Assembly: GCA_020632925.1 (NCBI GenBank)
Contig: JACKER010000030.1
Location: 24,418 to 88,417, forward strand
DNA: 64,000 nt
From: Alphaproteobacteria bacterium
GTDB lineage: Bacteria > Myxococcota_A > UBA796 > GCA-2862545
Direction: 5' to 3'
The translations under genes were made by a program, and so were the position numbers. A model generated the notes under the pieces. The model was given only the letters and a program-made list of their open reading frames with translations. It ran no database searches and was not told the DNA's origin. Shown in pieces: positions 36,524 through 44,953 of this stretch; position 1 is the stretch's first letter; every line of letters begins with the position of its first letter.

Positions 36524-36567
36524 TGTCGGACTTCGCGACGTGTCTGTCCGGAATCCGCGACGATGTC
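36524..36567. repeat. Tandem 21/23-base repeats in a divergent promoter region
   Basis: Adjacent units: 36524-36544 and 36545-36567, both of the form TGTC(C)GGA-M-T-Y-CGCGACG(A)TGTC; the second has two extra bases. They lie about 100-145 bases upstream of the minus-strand -24 element and 55-95 bases upstream of the exbB start, so they suit an enhancer-binding protein or a repressor shared by both genes. Confidence 0.5.
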
Positions 36568-36572
36568 CGAGA

Positions 36573-36604
36573 TCCTGATACGCCGCGCGGTCGTGGTATC
36601 AGGA
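36573..36604 (+). promoter_or_regulatory. Inverted repeat just upstream of exbB
   Basis: Nine-base perfect arms TCCTGATAC (36573-36581) and GTATCAGGA (36596-36604) separated by 14 bases, ending 16 bases before the GTG start. It could be an operator or an RNA hairpin next to the ribosome site. Confidence 0.4.
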
Positions 36605-36620
36605 GCCCCAGGAGAGCTCG

Positions 36621-37274
36621 GTGATCCAGTTCCTCAAGGACGGTGGGGTGATCATGATCCCCATCGGCGTCGCGTCGGTGGTGGGTCTGGCCTCGTTCTT
36701 CGAGCGGCTGTGGGCCTTGCGGCGGGAGAAGGTGGTCCCGCGCGCGTTCTGTGTGGAGCTGGTCGAGCTCCTGCGGCAACAGCGCTGGGCGGACGCGCTG
36801 ATGCACTGCAAGAAGCGCGACGTGCCCATCGCCCGCGTGGTCGAGGTCGCCATCGAGGCCCGCGGCGAGAGTCGGTCGAGCCTGCGCGAGCGCGTCGAGG
36901 AGGTGGGGCGACGCGAGGCGATGGAGCTCGAGCGCTGGATCTGGGTACTGGCGACCGTGGCGTCCGTCGGGCCGCTGCTGGGTCTGCTCGGAACGGTGTC
37001 CGGCATGATCACCACCTTCCAGACGGTGGAGGGTGGCGGCATCGGGCAGATGCAGTCCCTGGCGGGCGGCATCGGAATGGCCCTGATCACGACCTTCGCG
37101 GGGTTGGTCGTGGCCATCCCCGCTGTCGTCGCGCACCGGTTCCTGCTCGCGCGCGTGGACGATCTGACCGTGGACCTCGAAGAGATCTCGCTCGGTGCGG
37201 TGAACCTGATCAGCGCGGCGTCGCACGAGGCCCCCGAGCCCACTGCGGCGGCGGCCGGCGGAGCCCCGTCTTGA
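36621..37274 (+). CDS. MotA/TolQ/ExbB proton channel family protein
   Basis: Inner-membrane stator subunit that uses the proton gradient to energise TonB- or Tol-type envelope work. 217 residues from GTG 36621 (AGGAGAG upstream). Three membrane helices: N-terminal GVIMIPIGVASVVGLASFF, then the paired WVLATVASVGPLLGLLGTVSGMITTF and GIGMALITTFAGLVVAIPAVVAH that form the channel wall. Overlaps exbD-like by four bases. TonB/TolA is not in the window, so ExbB versus TolQ cannot be settled. Confidence 0.9.
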   Translation: MIQFLKDGGVIMIPIGVASVVGLASFFERLWALRREKVVPRAFCVELVELLRQQRWADALMHCKKRDVPIARVVEVAIEARGESRSSLRERVEEVGRREAMELERWIWVLATVASVGPLLGLLGTVSGMITTFQTVEGGGIGQMQSLAGGIGMALITTFAGLVVAIPAVVAHRFLLARVDDLTVDLEEISLGAVNLISAASHEAPEPTAAAAGGAPS

Positions 37275-37696
37275 GGTTCACGCGCCGGGGACGGCGACCG
37301 GAGGCCAGCGTCGACCTCACGCCGATGCTCGACGTGACCTTCAACCTGGTGCTGTTCTTCGCGGTCACCACGAACTTCGTGCAGACCGAGCAGGCGCCGG
37401 GCATCGAGGTGGACCTGCCGCGCGCCTCGTCGGAGACGGTGCTGTCCGACGACGGTGACATGGACGTGTGGGTCGCGGCGGACGGAGCGGTCTACCTCGA
37501 CGACCAGCCCGTCACGCTCGCGCAGCTCGACGAGGCGTTCCGCGCCCGCGCGGCTGCGAAGCCCAGCACGCTCGTGGTGATCAAGGCGGACGAGGGTGTG
37601 GCGCACGGACGGGTGGTGGCGGTCATGGACTACGCCCGCAACCGGGGGCTCTCGCGGCTCGCCATCGCGACGAGGGTGGGCGACGACGGCGGGTGA
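37271..37696 (+). CDS. ExbD/TolR family biopolymer transport protein
   Basis: 141 residues from TTG 37271 (TTGA overlap with the exbB-like stop). A short basic N terminus and then PMLDVTFNLVLFFAVTTNF: the single membrane helix with the proton-carrying Asp in LTPMLDV. The periplasmic domain (VYLDDQPVTLAQLDEAF, VVIKADEGVAHGRVVAVMDYAR) is typical ExbD. Partner of the upstream gene. Confidence 0.9.
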   Translation: MRFTRRGRRPEASVDLTPMLDVTFNLVLFFAVTTNFVQTEQAPGIEVDLPRASSETVLSDDGDMDVWVAADGAVYLDDQPVTLAQLDEAFRARAAAKPSTLVVIKADEGVAHGRVVAVMDYARNRGLSRLAIATRVGDDGG

Positions 37697-38082
37697 TGGC
37701 GGGAATCGGCCGGAGTGACCTGAATGCGCGCCACCCCGCGCGCGCGCCCACGCACGGACTCCAGAAAAAAGCCGTCGATCGAAGATGGGGGTAGATCCAG
37801 TGTTACGGATCGGTGTGCCCCACGCTCGGTCAGAATGTCCGTGCACGGGGATCGAGCCTTGTTATCCTCTGGGCGGCCGCGGCTCCCCACCTCGGCTTCC
37901 CTCCTCCCCGGCACCTTCGGGTGTCCCCTCCCCACGACGCCGAAAGCGGTTCCCCACCGCGTTTGGTTCCGACCTTGACCCATCCCCACGACAGATCCTT
38001 TCCCCGCGAGGGGAGCGTTCGTTCGTCCGGTTCCTGGCGGTCCGGATCGAAGGACGGAGTGCGCACGTCGCACCCGGGATCG
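37697..38082. other. 386-base intergenic region
   Basis: No credible gene; short open frames lack family features and ribosome sites. It includes an A6 run (about 37755), a TTGACC at 37975 with no convincing -10, and a CCCC-GCGA-GGGG mini-hairpin near 38004. It probably holds the promoter for the ftsB-like gene and kinase. Confidence 0.5.
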
Positions 38083-38445
38083 ATGGACGACCCGGGCTCC
38101 GAAACGTCGGGGTCCGGGTCGCTCCCGATGTCGTCGGGTGAGCCGCCGCTGCGGACCACGTTCGCGCATCGCCTGGTGTTGGCGGTGGTGCCGGCGGCCA
38201 TCCTCGTCGTGATCGCCGCGTCCGCCATCTGGGGCGACTCCGGTCTGCTGGTCCGGTACGAGCTCACGACGCGCCTGCAGCAGGCGAACGCCCAGTTCGC
38301 GGACCTCGACCGCGAGAACCAGCGGATCGTCCACGAGCTCGTGTCGATGGAGCAGGATCCCGTCGTGCTCGAGCGGGTCGTCGCGGAGGAGCTCGGCTGG
38401 GCACGCGACGGTGCCGTGGTCTACCGCTTCGAGGATCCTCGTTAG
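38083..38445 (+). CDS. FtsB/DivIC-like septum formation protein
   Basis: 120 residues from ATG 38083; ATG 38128 (105 residues) is an alternative. Topology: cytoplasmic tail, one membrane helix (LVLAVVPAAILVVIAASAIWG), then a coiled coil LQQANAQFADLDRENQRIVHELVSM and a conserved end VVAEELGWARDGAVVYRF, matching the E-x-x-R/LG...p.E.vyrl pattern of the septum formation initiator family. Likely divisome part linking FtsL/FtsQ. Assigned from topology and motif, not from a search. Confidence 0.75.
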   Translation: MDDPGSETSGSGSLPMSSGEPPLRTTFAHRLVLAVVPAAILVVIAASAIWGDSGLLVRYELTTRLQQANAQFADLDRENQRIVHELVSMEQDPVVLERVVAEELGWARDGAVVYRFEDPR

Positions 38446-38463
38446 GTTTCGCTCGGGGGTGGG

Positions 38464-39993
38464 GTGGACCTGATCGCCGAGCGCTTCCGGATCGACGGCG
38501 AGCCGCTCGGACGGGGCAGCACGGGTGTGGTCTGGCCGGCGACGGACGTGGTGACCGGCCGCGCCGTGGCGGTGAAGGTGCTGCACCCGGAGCTCGTAGG
38601 CGATCCAGCCACGCTGGCGCGCCTGCAGGATGCGGCGAGCGCCGCCGGACGCCTGACCCACCCACACGTCGTCCAGGTGGTGGGGCTGTGGTCGGATGGG
38701 CCGGGTCGTTGGGTGTTGGTGACGGAGCGGGTGGAGGGCCGAGCGCTGCAGGACGTCGGGGGACCGCTGGCGCCGAGCGCGGTCGCTGCCCTTGGCTTCG
38801 AGCTGGCCAGCGCCCTCGAGGCAGCCCACCTCGCTGGGCTCGTGCACGGGGACGTGCGACCCGGCAACGTGCTGGTGGGGACCGGGGGCGCCCGGCTGTT
38901 CGACTTCGGCAGCGACCTGATCCACCCCGGGCAGACGGCGCCCGAGGTGGTCGATGGGGCACCGCGGGGTCCGGCGGCGGACCTCTATGGCCTGGGGCTG
39001 GTGCTCTGGTTCGCGATGTCCGGCCAGATGCCCTTCGAAGGGGTGGGCGCGGCGCCGATCGCGGCCCAGCGTCGAGGCCCTCCGTCCACTCAGGACCGCG
39101 GGGGGCTCTGGCAGCTCGCGCGCCTGCTGTTGCACCCCGATCCGGCGCGGCGCCCCACCGACCTGGCGTCGATCCGGGCCGCCCTCGCCCGGCTCCGCGC
39201 CGATCCGCACCGCCGGCTCCGGCTGCGTCGACCGCTGGCCTCGTTTCGCATGGGCCGTCAGTACGTGGTGCACGGCATCGATCCGGGGACGGGGGCCCGG
39301 GCGCTCGTGGCCACCGACCTGTCCCGGCGATCGGCCCGACGGCTGCTCCGTCACCTCCGCGGCCAGGGCTGGCAGGTCGCCGCCCATCCCGAGGCGCTGG
39401 GGTGGGGTGATCTGGCGCTGATCGGTGCGAGCACGCTGGTGTTCGGAGTCCTCCTGCCGCTCGTCGGGGCGCCGCTCGGTGCCTGGCTGGCCTGGCGCTA
39501 CGGCACGGCGCGGACCTTCCCGGGGCTCCGGCGAGCCCTGCCGCCCCTCTCCGTGCCGCTGCCGCCCCGCGAGCTGCCGGCCGGCGCCGAGACCGCCGTC
39601 GTGGCAGGGCTGCTCCTGCTCGTCGCCGGGCTGCTCCTCGGGCTCCAGACCTGGGCCGCGGTCGTCCCGCTGGCGCTCCTGGTCGCGCTGGCCGGGTGGT
39701 CCTGGGGCAGGCGTGCCGCCGACCCCGCCGGCGCCGCGGAGGCCGAGCACGTTCGCACCGCGCTGGCGGAGACGCGGTGGCTGATCGACCACCACGCCGG
39801 CGGGCTCGACGAGGCCCTGGCGCTGACGGGAGAGGTGGGAGAGCTCGAGGGTGCCTGGCTGGAGGGGACCGAGAACGCCCGCCGCGTGCTGGCCCGTCTG
39901 GACGGCATCACGGAGGGGCTGCGCCACTCGACGGGCGATCGGTCGAGGACTTCCGTGGTCGATCCACGACCCACCACCGAGCGGCCGGGATAG
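38464..39993 (+). CDS. Membrane Ser/Thr protein kinase-like protein
   Basis: 509 residues from GTG 38464. N-terminal Hanks-type kinase fold: glycine loop LGRGSTGVVW (about 15-24), Lys in VAVKVL, catalytic loop HGDVRPGN (about 128-135) in place of HRDxKxxN, and FDFG (about 146-149). The Asp and Asn are kept; Arg of HRD is Gly, and the catalytic-loop Lys is Arg. After the domain come two hydrophobic blocks (about 317-345 and 377-415) and a short cytoplasmic helix. Myxobacteria encode many such kinases; activity is uncertain. Follows ftsB-like by 18 bases. Confidence 0.75.
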   Translation: MDLIAERFRIDGEPLGRGSTGVVWPATDVVTGRAVAVKVLHPELVGDPATLARLQDAASAAGRLTHPHVVQVVGLWSDGPGRWVLVTERVEGRALQDVGGPLAPSAVAALGFELASALEAAHLAGLVHGDVRPGNVLVGTGGARLFDFGSDLIHPGQTAPEVVDGAPRGPAADLYGLGLVLWFAMSGQMPFEGVGAAPIAAQRRGPPSTQDRGGLWQLARLLLHPDPARRPTDLASIRAALARLRADPHRRLRLRRPLASFRMGRQYVVHGIDPGTGARALVATDLSRRSARRLLRHLRGQGWQVAAHPEALGWGDLALIGASTLVFGVLLPLVGAPLGAWLAWRYGTARTFPGLRRALPPLSVPLPPRELPAGAETAVVAGLLLLVAGLLLGLQTWAAVVPLALLVALAGWSWGRRAADPAGAAEAEHVRTALAETRWLIDHHAGGLDEALALTGEVGELEGAWLEGTENARRVLARLDGITEGLRHSTGDRSRTSVVDPRPTTERPG

Positions 39994-40040
39994 TGGGGGG
40001 CGCTCGGTACCGTCCGGGATGTCCTGCGGGCCCGGAGTCA

Positions 40041-40074
40041 CGTGCTTGACACAGCACGGACGCTGGTCGAGCAT
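40041..40074 (+). promoter_or_regulatory. Promoter with inverted repeat over the -35
   Basis: TTGACA (40046-40051), 17-base spacer, GAGCAT (40069-40074), 27 bases before GTG 40101. The -35 sits inside CGTGCT-TGACAC-AGCACG (40041-40058), a 6-base inverted repeat that could be a repressor site. Confidence 0.4.
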
Positions 40075-40100
40075 GTGCCCCGACCCACGAAGGGAGCGAC

Positions 40101-40601
40101 GTGGATCCGATCAGCCTGATCATCTCCGGAACCTGCAGCGGGCTCTGCTGCCTGTCTGCGCTCGCCCTGACGGTGGGCGGGGTCATCCTGTTCATGAGGC
40201 GAGGCAAGGCCGAGGAGGTCGACGAGCCCGTCTCGTTGCCCGAGCCCGCCGCGCCCCCACCGCGCCCGACGCCCCCGCCGAGCCGGCCAGCTCCCGAGCC
40301 CGCACCCGAGAACAAGCCGCAAGGCCTGGTCGTCGGCGGTGCGTTCGACGGAGACCTGTTCGACGACGAGGAGATGGCGACCGTCGTGGCGCCGCCCCCG
40401 CCGGGCCTGATGAAGGACGTGCCTTCGGCGCCGCCTCCGCCACCTCCGAAGCCCAGCAGCAGCGACGAGCCGCCGCCGCCGCCCCCGCCGCCCGACGAGG
40501 TCGTGGCCGCGGAGAAGCCCAAGAGCACCCCGGCGCCCCCGCCGGCCCGCTCTTCCGGGCAGACCATCATCGCGTTCGACGATGACGACGAGGACTGGTA
40601 G
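40101..40601 (+). CDS. Membrane-anchored proline-rich protein with acidic tail
   Basis: 166 residues from GTG 40101 (AAGGGAG upstream). One N-terminal membrane helix (LIISGTCSGLCCLSALALTVGGVILFM) followed by a basic stop RRGK, so the tail is cytoplasmic. The tail is Pro-rich with poly-Pro runs of up to eight residues, interrupted by two short acidic blocks (FDGDLFDDEE and FDDDDEDW at the end). No known domain. Overlaps ygfZ by 20 bases, heading a coupled operon. Confidence 0.6.
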   Translation: MDPISLIISGTCSGLCCLSALALTVGGVILFMRRGKAEEVDEPVSLPEPAAPPPRPTPPPSRPAPEPAPENKPQGLVVGGAFDGDLFDDEEMATVVAPPPPGLMKDVPSAPPPPPPKPSSSDEPPPPPPPPDEVVAAEKPKSTPAPPPARSSGQTIIAFDDDDEDW

Positions 40602-41538
40602 CGCCGATCTGGGTCCCGCTGTCGAGCGGGCCCTGACCACCGCCGTGGTCGCCCGGGTGGACGCTCCGGGGCACGCCGTGGTGCGGCTCCGCGGGAAGGA
40701 CGCCCGGCGGTTCTGCAACGGCATGTTCACGAACAACGTCCGGGACCTGCCCGTCGGTGCATGGAACCGCTCGGCGATCGTGGACGACCGCGCTCGGGTC
40801 GCGGGCTTCCTCGACCTGCTCTGCGAGGCCGACGACTGCTTCCTGGCGGTCGTCGACGGGATGGACGCCGAGACCTTCTGCGCGCGGTACGGCCGGTACG
40901 TCATCTTCGACGACGTCGACCTGGAGACCCCCGATCTCGTGCGCTGGACGATGATCGGACCTCGCGTGCCGCAGCTCGCACCGTGGCCGCCCGAGGCCGA
41001 CCGGTTCCTGGCGGACGGCCCGTTGCGGGCGTGGCGCCATCGCCGCGCGCCCTGCGTCAGCGTCGATCTCGTGGCGCCCTCGGACCACACGCCCGACATC
41101 GAGGGCTTCGAGGTCGTGGACGGCGACGTGCTCGACGCGCTGCGCATCCTCGCGAAGGTCCCCGCCGCCCGGGACGCCGAGGAACGACGCCTGCCGCACG
41201 AGCTCGGCGTGCGCGAGGAGATGCTGCACTTCGAGAAGGGGTGCTACCTCGGACAGGAGACCATCCACCGCGTCGACGTGATGGGCCGGGTGCGCAAGCA
41301 GCTCGTCCTGCTCCAGTTCGACGGCCCGGTCGCCGCAGGGGACATGGTGCGTTCCTTCGACGGCGACGACGAGATCGGCCAGCTCACGAGCGTCGCGCGC
41401 CTGCGCAAGGGTGCCAGCGTCGGCCTCGCCGTGCTCCGCATCCCCCACGTCGAGGCCGACACCCGGGTGAGGGGAGGGCAGGCGGGCGTGCCCGGGCGGG
41501 TCCGTGGCGATTCCGCCGGGGTCCCTGCGCCGGAATGA
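40582..41538 (+). CDS. ygfZ: Folate-binding YgfZ/GcvT-like protein
   Basis: 318 residues. THF-binding GcvT fold with the family signature KGCYLGQE (about residues 219-226); N-terminal LRGKDARRFCNGMFTNNV matches the G-x-D-x-x-x-F-L/C-x-x-x-x-T block. YgfZ assists repair or assembly of certain Fe-S enzymes such as MiaB. The last 30 residues are Gly/Arg-rich and poorly conserved. ATG lies inside the preceding gene; stop overlaps the methylase ATG (ATGA). Confidence 0.85.
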   Translation: MTTRTGSADLGPAVERALTTAVVARVDAPGHAVVRLRGKDARRFCNGMFTNNVRDLPVGAWNRSAIVDDRARVAGFLDLLCEADDCFLAVVDGMDAETFCARYGRYVIFDDVDLETPDLVRWTMIGPRVPQLAPWPPEADRFLADGPLRAWRHRRAPCVSVDLVAPSDHTPDIEGFEVVDGDVLDALRILAKVPAARDAEERRLPHELGVREEMLHFEKGCYLGQETIHRVDVMGRVRKQLVLLQFDGPVAAGDMVRSFDGDDEIGQLTSVARLRKGASVGLAVLRIPHVEADTRVRGGQAGVPGRVRGDSAGVPAPE

Positions 41539-43112
41539 CGGCTCAGCGATGGGCGGCGGCGCTCACGCGGATCGAGGATCGCCTCCGCGCGCGGGGTCTC
41601 ACGGGTGGTCAGGCCTTCGACCGCCTGCTCCCGGCGCTCGAGGCGCGGCTCGGCATCGAGGCCGAGGTGGACCCCGAGCTCGCGGCCTGGGTGGAGGACC
41701 TGCCGCCGCCCGACGGTCACGACCTGCTGGGACTGGCCTACGAACGGTTCTTCGCGGACCTGTTCAAGGGGCGTCGCGGCCAGTTCTTCACGCCCCCGAC
41801 GATCGGCCGGTGGCTGGTCGAAGAGCTGCGTCCCGTCGCGGGCGAGGTGGTGCTCGACCCCACCTGTGGCTCGGGAGGGCTGTTGGTCCACGCGGCCCGC
41901 AGCGGCGCGACCGTCCGGGGACTGGACATCGATCCGCGCCTGGTGCGCCTCGCCCGGCTCAACCTCGCGGCCGCGGGCAGCGCCACGTCGCGGGTGGCGC
42001 GTGCGGACTTCTTCGCGGCGGACCCCGAGCCGGTCGACGTCCTCGTGGCCAACCCACCCTTCTCCGTGGTCATCGACGATCCCGCGATCCTGGGGCGCTA
42101 CCGGATCGCCGACGGGCGTCCCCGGGTGGCCTCGGACGTCCTGTTCACCGAGGCGCTGGGGCGCTGGGTGAGGCCTGGTGGGCGGGCGGGCGTGGTCCTG
42201 CCCTGGTCGGTCGTGGGCAACCCGAGCTACCGCGAGGCGAGGGCGGCCCTCCTCGACGCCTTCCACGTCGACGCCGTGGCGGAGCTGCCCGAAGGGGTGT
42301 TCCGTCCGTTCGGCGGGGCCGCCGGGCGTGCCGCGTTGCTGTGGCTGCATCGCCGTGGTCCCGGGACCGTGGACCGCCCCGCGCGGTTCACCACCGTCGC
42401 CGATCCCGGGTACGACGTGCGCAGCGTCCACCTGAAGCTCACCTCGGACGCCGAGATCGAGGCACGCCTGCGCGGCGGGGGTTGGGAGGTGCTCCCGGCG
42501 GACGCATGGGTGCCTGCGCGGACCGAGCCCGGGGGCGTCCGCGTGGGGGAGCTCGCGACGCCGCGGAAGGAGCGGATCCGCGGCGCACCCACGCTGGCGG
42601 AGCTGGCGGACGTCGACGCGGACGTGGGCGATCTCAGCCCGCGCGAGCTGCTGGACGACGGACCCCGGCCGCGCATCGATCCCGGTGACGTGGTGATCGC
42701 CCGCCTGCGCCCGGAGCTCGGCAACGTCGCGCTGCACCACGCGGATCGCCCGACGGCGGGGAGCCCCGAGTGGATCGTCCTGTCGCCGGAGCACCACCCC
42801 CACTGGTTGCTGCACGCGCTCCGCAGCCCGACCTGGCGCGCGGCGCTCCCGGTCACCCAGGGACAGACCCGTCCGCGGACGACCGTGGACGCGGTGCTCG
42901 ACAGCCGCGTGCGTCACCCCGGTCACGACGGTGCGGCGGCGGTCGATCGGCTCTCGGCGGACCTCCGGCGCGCGCGGCGGGAGGCGACGCTCGCGCTTGC
43001 TCGGTTGCAGGCGGCCGTCGACCGCCACCAGTCCGGCGAGCTGGACGACGAGGGACTGCTCGCGGTGGTTCGAGAGCTGTCGGGATACGAGGCGGGGTCG
43101 GGGGGATCATGA
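41535..43112 (+). CDS. N6-adenine DNA methylase, HsdM-type with fused specificity-like region
   Basis: 525 residues from ATG 41535. Helical N terminus, GQFFTPPTIGRWLVEEL, AdoMet motif I DPTCGSGGLLVHAA (about residue 112), catalytic NPPF (about 172-176), and SDVLFTEALGRWVRPGGRAGVVLP. The C-terminal 200 residues (PGDVVIARLRPELGN, QTRPRTTVDAVLDSRV, a closing coiled coil) look like a half HsdS target-recognition domain. No HsdR or other nuclease nearby, so a solitary, probably regulatory, methylase. Translationally coupled to ygfZ and to the lipoprotein hydrolase. Confidence 0.8.
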   Translation: MTAQRWAAALTRIEDRLRARGLTGGQAFDRLLPALEARLGIEAEVDPELAAWVEDLPPPDGHDLLGLAYERFFADLFKGRRGQFFTPPTIGRWLVEELRPVAGEVVLDPTCGSGGLLVHAARSGATVRGLDIDPRLVRLARLNLAAAGSATSRVARADFFAADPEPVDVLVANPPFSVVIDDPAILGRYRIADGRPRVASDVLFTEALGRWVRPGGRAGVVLPWSVVGNPSYREARAALLDAFHVDAVAELPEGVFRPFGGAAGRAALLWLHRRGPGTVDRPARFTTVADPGYDVRSVHLKLTSDAEIEARLRGGGWEVLPADAWVPARTEPGGVRVGELATPRKERIRGAPTLAELADVDADVGDLSPRELLDDGPRPRIDPGDVVIARLRPELGNVALHHADRPTAGSPEWIVLSPEHHPHWLLHALRSPTWRAALPVTQGQTRPRTTVDAVLDSRVRHPGHDGAAAVDRLSADLRRARREATLALARLQAAVDRHQSGELDDEGLLAVVRELSGYEAGSGGS

Positions 43113-44953
43113 GGTCCTGGGCTTGGCTGGCGCTGGTCGCCGGATGCAGCGGCGGCGACGACACCACGCCCACCGAGGTGGAGGACGTGGGCGAGGGCTT
43201 GCTCGGGACCGGCTGGGCGAACCCGTTCCCGACGGCGGCGCTGGTCACCGACGGCCACCTCGACCTGCGCGATCTGCCGACGACCGGTGACGCGCCCATC
43301 CCCGTCGAGCGCCTCGCGTGGCGGGAGGGCTTCTCGCCCGCGCAGGTCTCGGTGATGCGGCTGGACGGCGTCGACGACAGCCGGTTCCCCCGCGCGTCCG
43401 CGATCGCGCCGGGCGAGGGCTCGGTGCGCATGGTCGACCTGACGGCCGGCGCCTACGTCCCGTGCATGGCGGAGCTCGACGCCTACCCCGAGGCGCTGGA
43501 GCGGGCGACGCTGGTCCGGCCGCTGCACGCCCTGCCGTACGGCCATCGGATCGCGGTCGTGGTGACGACGGACGCGGTGGCGCGACCCGATCGCTTCGAC
43601 GCGATGCTCTCCGACCGACCACCGCCGAGCCTCGCCGAGCAGGCGCCACACTGGAAGAGCCTGATGGCGGACCTCGAGGCGTTCGGGATCCCGTCGGACG
43701 AGATCGCGGTGGCCTGGGACTTCCCCGTCGCCGACGGCACGCTGCCGCTGCGGGCTGCGCTGGACCAGGTCGCCCCTCCCGGGGGCCACGCGTTCACCAC
43801 CGTGCGCAGCGCCGCGGACGGCGACCGCGTGGTCGGCCGCACCTGGCGCGCAGCGGTCGGGACGTACCGGGTGCAGGACTTCCTCGTAGGGGATCGGTCG
43901 CTCCAGCTCGACGCCGACGGACGGCCCTCGGTCGTCGGAGAGACCGACGCCTACCTGTACGTCCACGTCCCCGACTCCGTGAAGGACGCGCCCGCGGGCT
44001 CCGTGCCCGTCATGGTGTTCGGCCACGGCATCTTCAGCGAGCCGGAGGCGTACCTCGACGAGCCCGACGACCCGTCCGGCGTCGTGCAGCTGGCCGACGA
44101 GCTCGGCGTCATCGTGGTCGCGACCATGTGGCGTGGGCTGTGCGCGCCCGACCGCATGGTGCCGATCACGGTGGCGGGTGACTTCTCGCAGATCTCCGAG
44201 CTGACCGACATGCTCGTGCAGGGCCAGGTCAACGTCCGGACCCTGCTCGAGGAGGTGCGCTCGGGGGACCTGGTCGATGATCCCGTGTTCACCGGCGCCT
44301 CCGGCCAGGCGCTCGTGGATCGCGGGCACGTCGTCTACTACGGCATCTCCCTCGGAGGCATCGAGGGCGCGGTCCTCCTCGCGCAGGACCCCCCGGTGGA
44401 TGCGGGAGCGCTCCACGTCGGCGGCTCCATGTGGTCCACGATGCTCGAACGCAGCTCGGACTGGCTCGCTTTCGAGATCCTCATGCGCGTCTCCGTGCCC
44501 GACCCATCCGATCGCCAGGTGCTCTACGCGCTGTCGCAGCTGTGGTGGGACCCGGTCGACCCGATCGCGTGGACGCCCGAGCTGTCGACGACCCCGTTCC
44601 TGCTGCAGGAGTCGATCGGCGACGAGCAGGTGGCCAACCTCACCACCGAGGCCCTGGCGCGGTCCGTGGGACTGCCGCTGCTCGCCCCCGAGGTCCGGGT
44701 CCCCTGGGAGATGGCCACCGAGGTCGGCCCGCTGCCCGGTCGTGCGCTGGTCCAGTTCGATCCGGAGGTCCCGCTCCCCACCGAGGCCAACCGACCCGCG
44801 GACGTGACCGGCGCGCACGAGGCGCCGCGAACCTGGGACGGCACCCGCGCCCAGGTCGTCGACTACCTCACGGAGGCCACCTCCCGCCTCGTGGTCCACC
44901 ACTGTGACGAGGCGGCCTGCTCGGCGTCCAACCAGGGGCACACCTCGCCGTGA
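43109..44953 (+). CDS. Lipoprotein alpha/beta hydrolase
   Basis: 614 residues from ATG 43109 (ATGA overlap). Type II signal peptide MRSWAWLALVAGCSGG with lipidated Cys near residue 13, then an acidic linker. The C-terminal half shows VPVMVFGHGIFSEPE (oxyanion region) and nucleophile elbow YYGISLGGIEG, consistent with an exported esterase/lipase; a likely C-terminal catalytic His lies in LVVHHC. The N-terminal half (about 30-280) is unassigned and may be a beta domain. Substrate unknown. Overlaps the next gene (GTGA). Confidence 0.75.
   Translation: MRSWAWLALVAGCSGGDDTTPTEVEDVGEGLLGTGWANPFPTAALVTDGHLDLRDLPTTGDAPIPVERLAWREGFSPAQVSVMRLDGVDDSRFPRASAIAPGEGSVRMVDLTAGAYVPCMAELDAYPEALERATLVRPLHALPYGHRIAVVVTTDAVARPDRFDAMLSDRPPPSLAEQAPHWKSLMADLEAFGIPSDEIAVAWDFPVADGTLPLRAALDQVAPPGGHAFTTVRSAADGDRVVGRTWRAAVGTYRVQDFLVGDRSLQLDADGRPSVVGETDAYLYVHVPDSVKDAPAGSVPVMVFGHGIFSEPEAYLDEPDDPSGVVQLADELGVIVVATMWRGLCAPDRMVPITVAGDFSQISELTDMLVQGQVNVRTLLEEVRSGDLVDDPVFTGASGQALVDRGHVVYYGISLGGIEGAVLLAQDPPVDAGALHVGGSMWSTMLERSSDWLAFEILMRVSVPDPSDRQVLYALSQLWWDPVDPIAWTPELSTTPFLLQESIGDEQVANLTTEALARSVGLPLLAPEVRVPWEMATEVGPLPGRALVQFDPEVPLPTEANRPADVTGAHEAPRTWDGTRAQVVDYLTEATSRLVVHHCDEAACSASNQGHTSP

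Noticed and set aside
41535..43112. Type I restriction-modification system
   Set aside because: Methylase and target-like region present, but no helicase/nuclease subunit or separate HsdS in the window.
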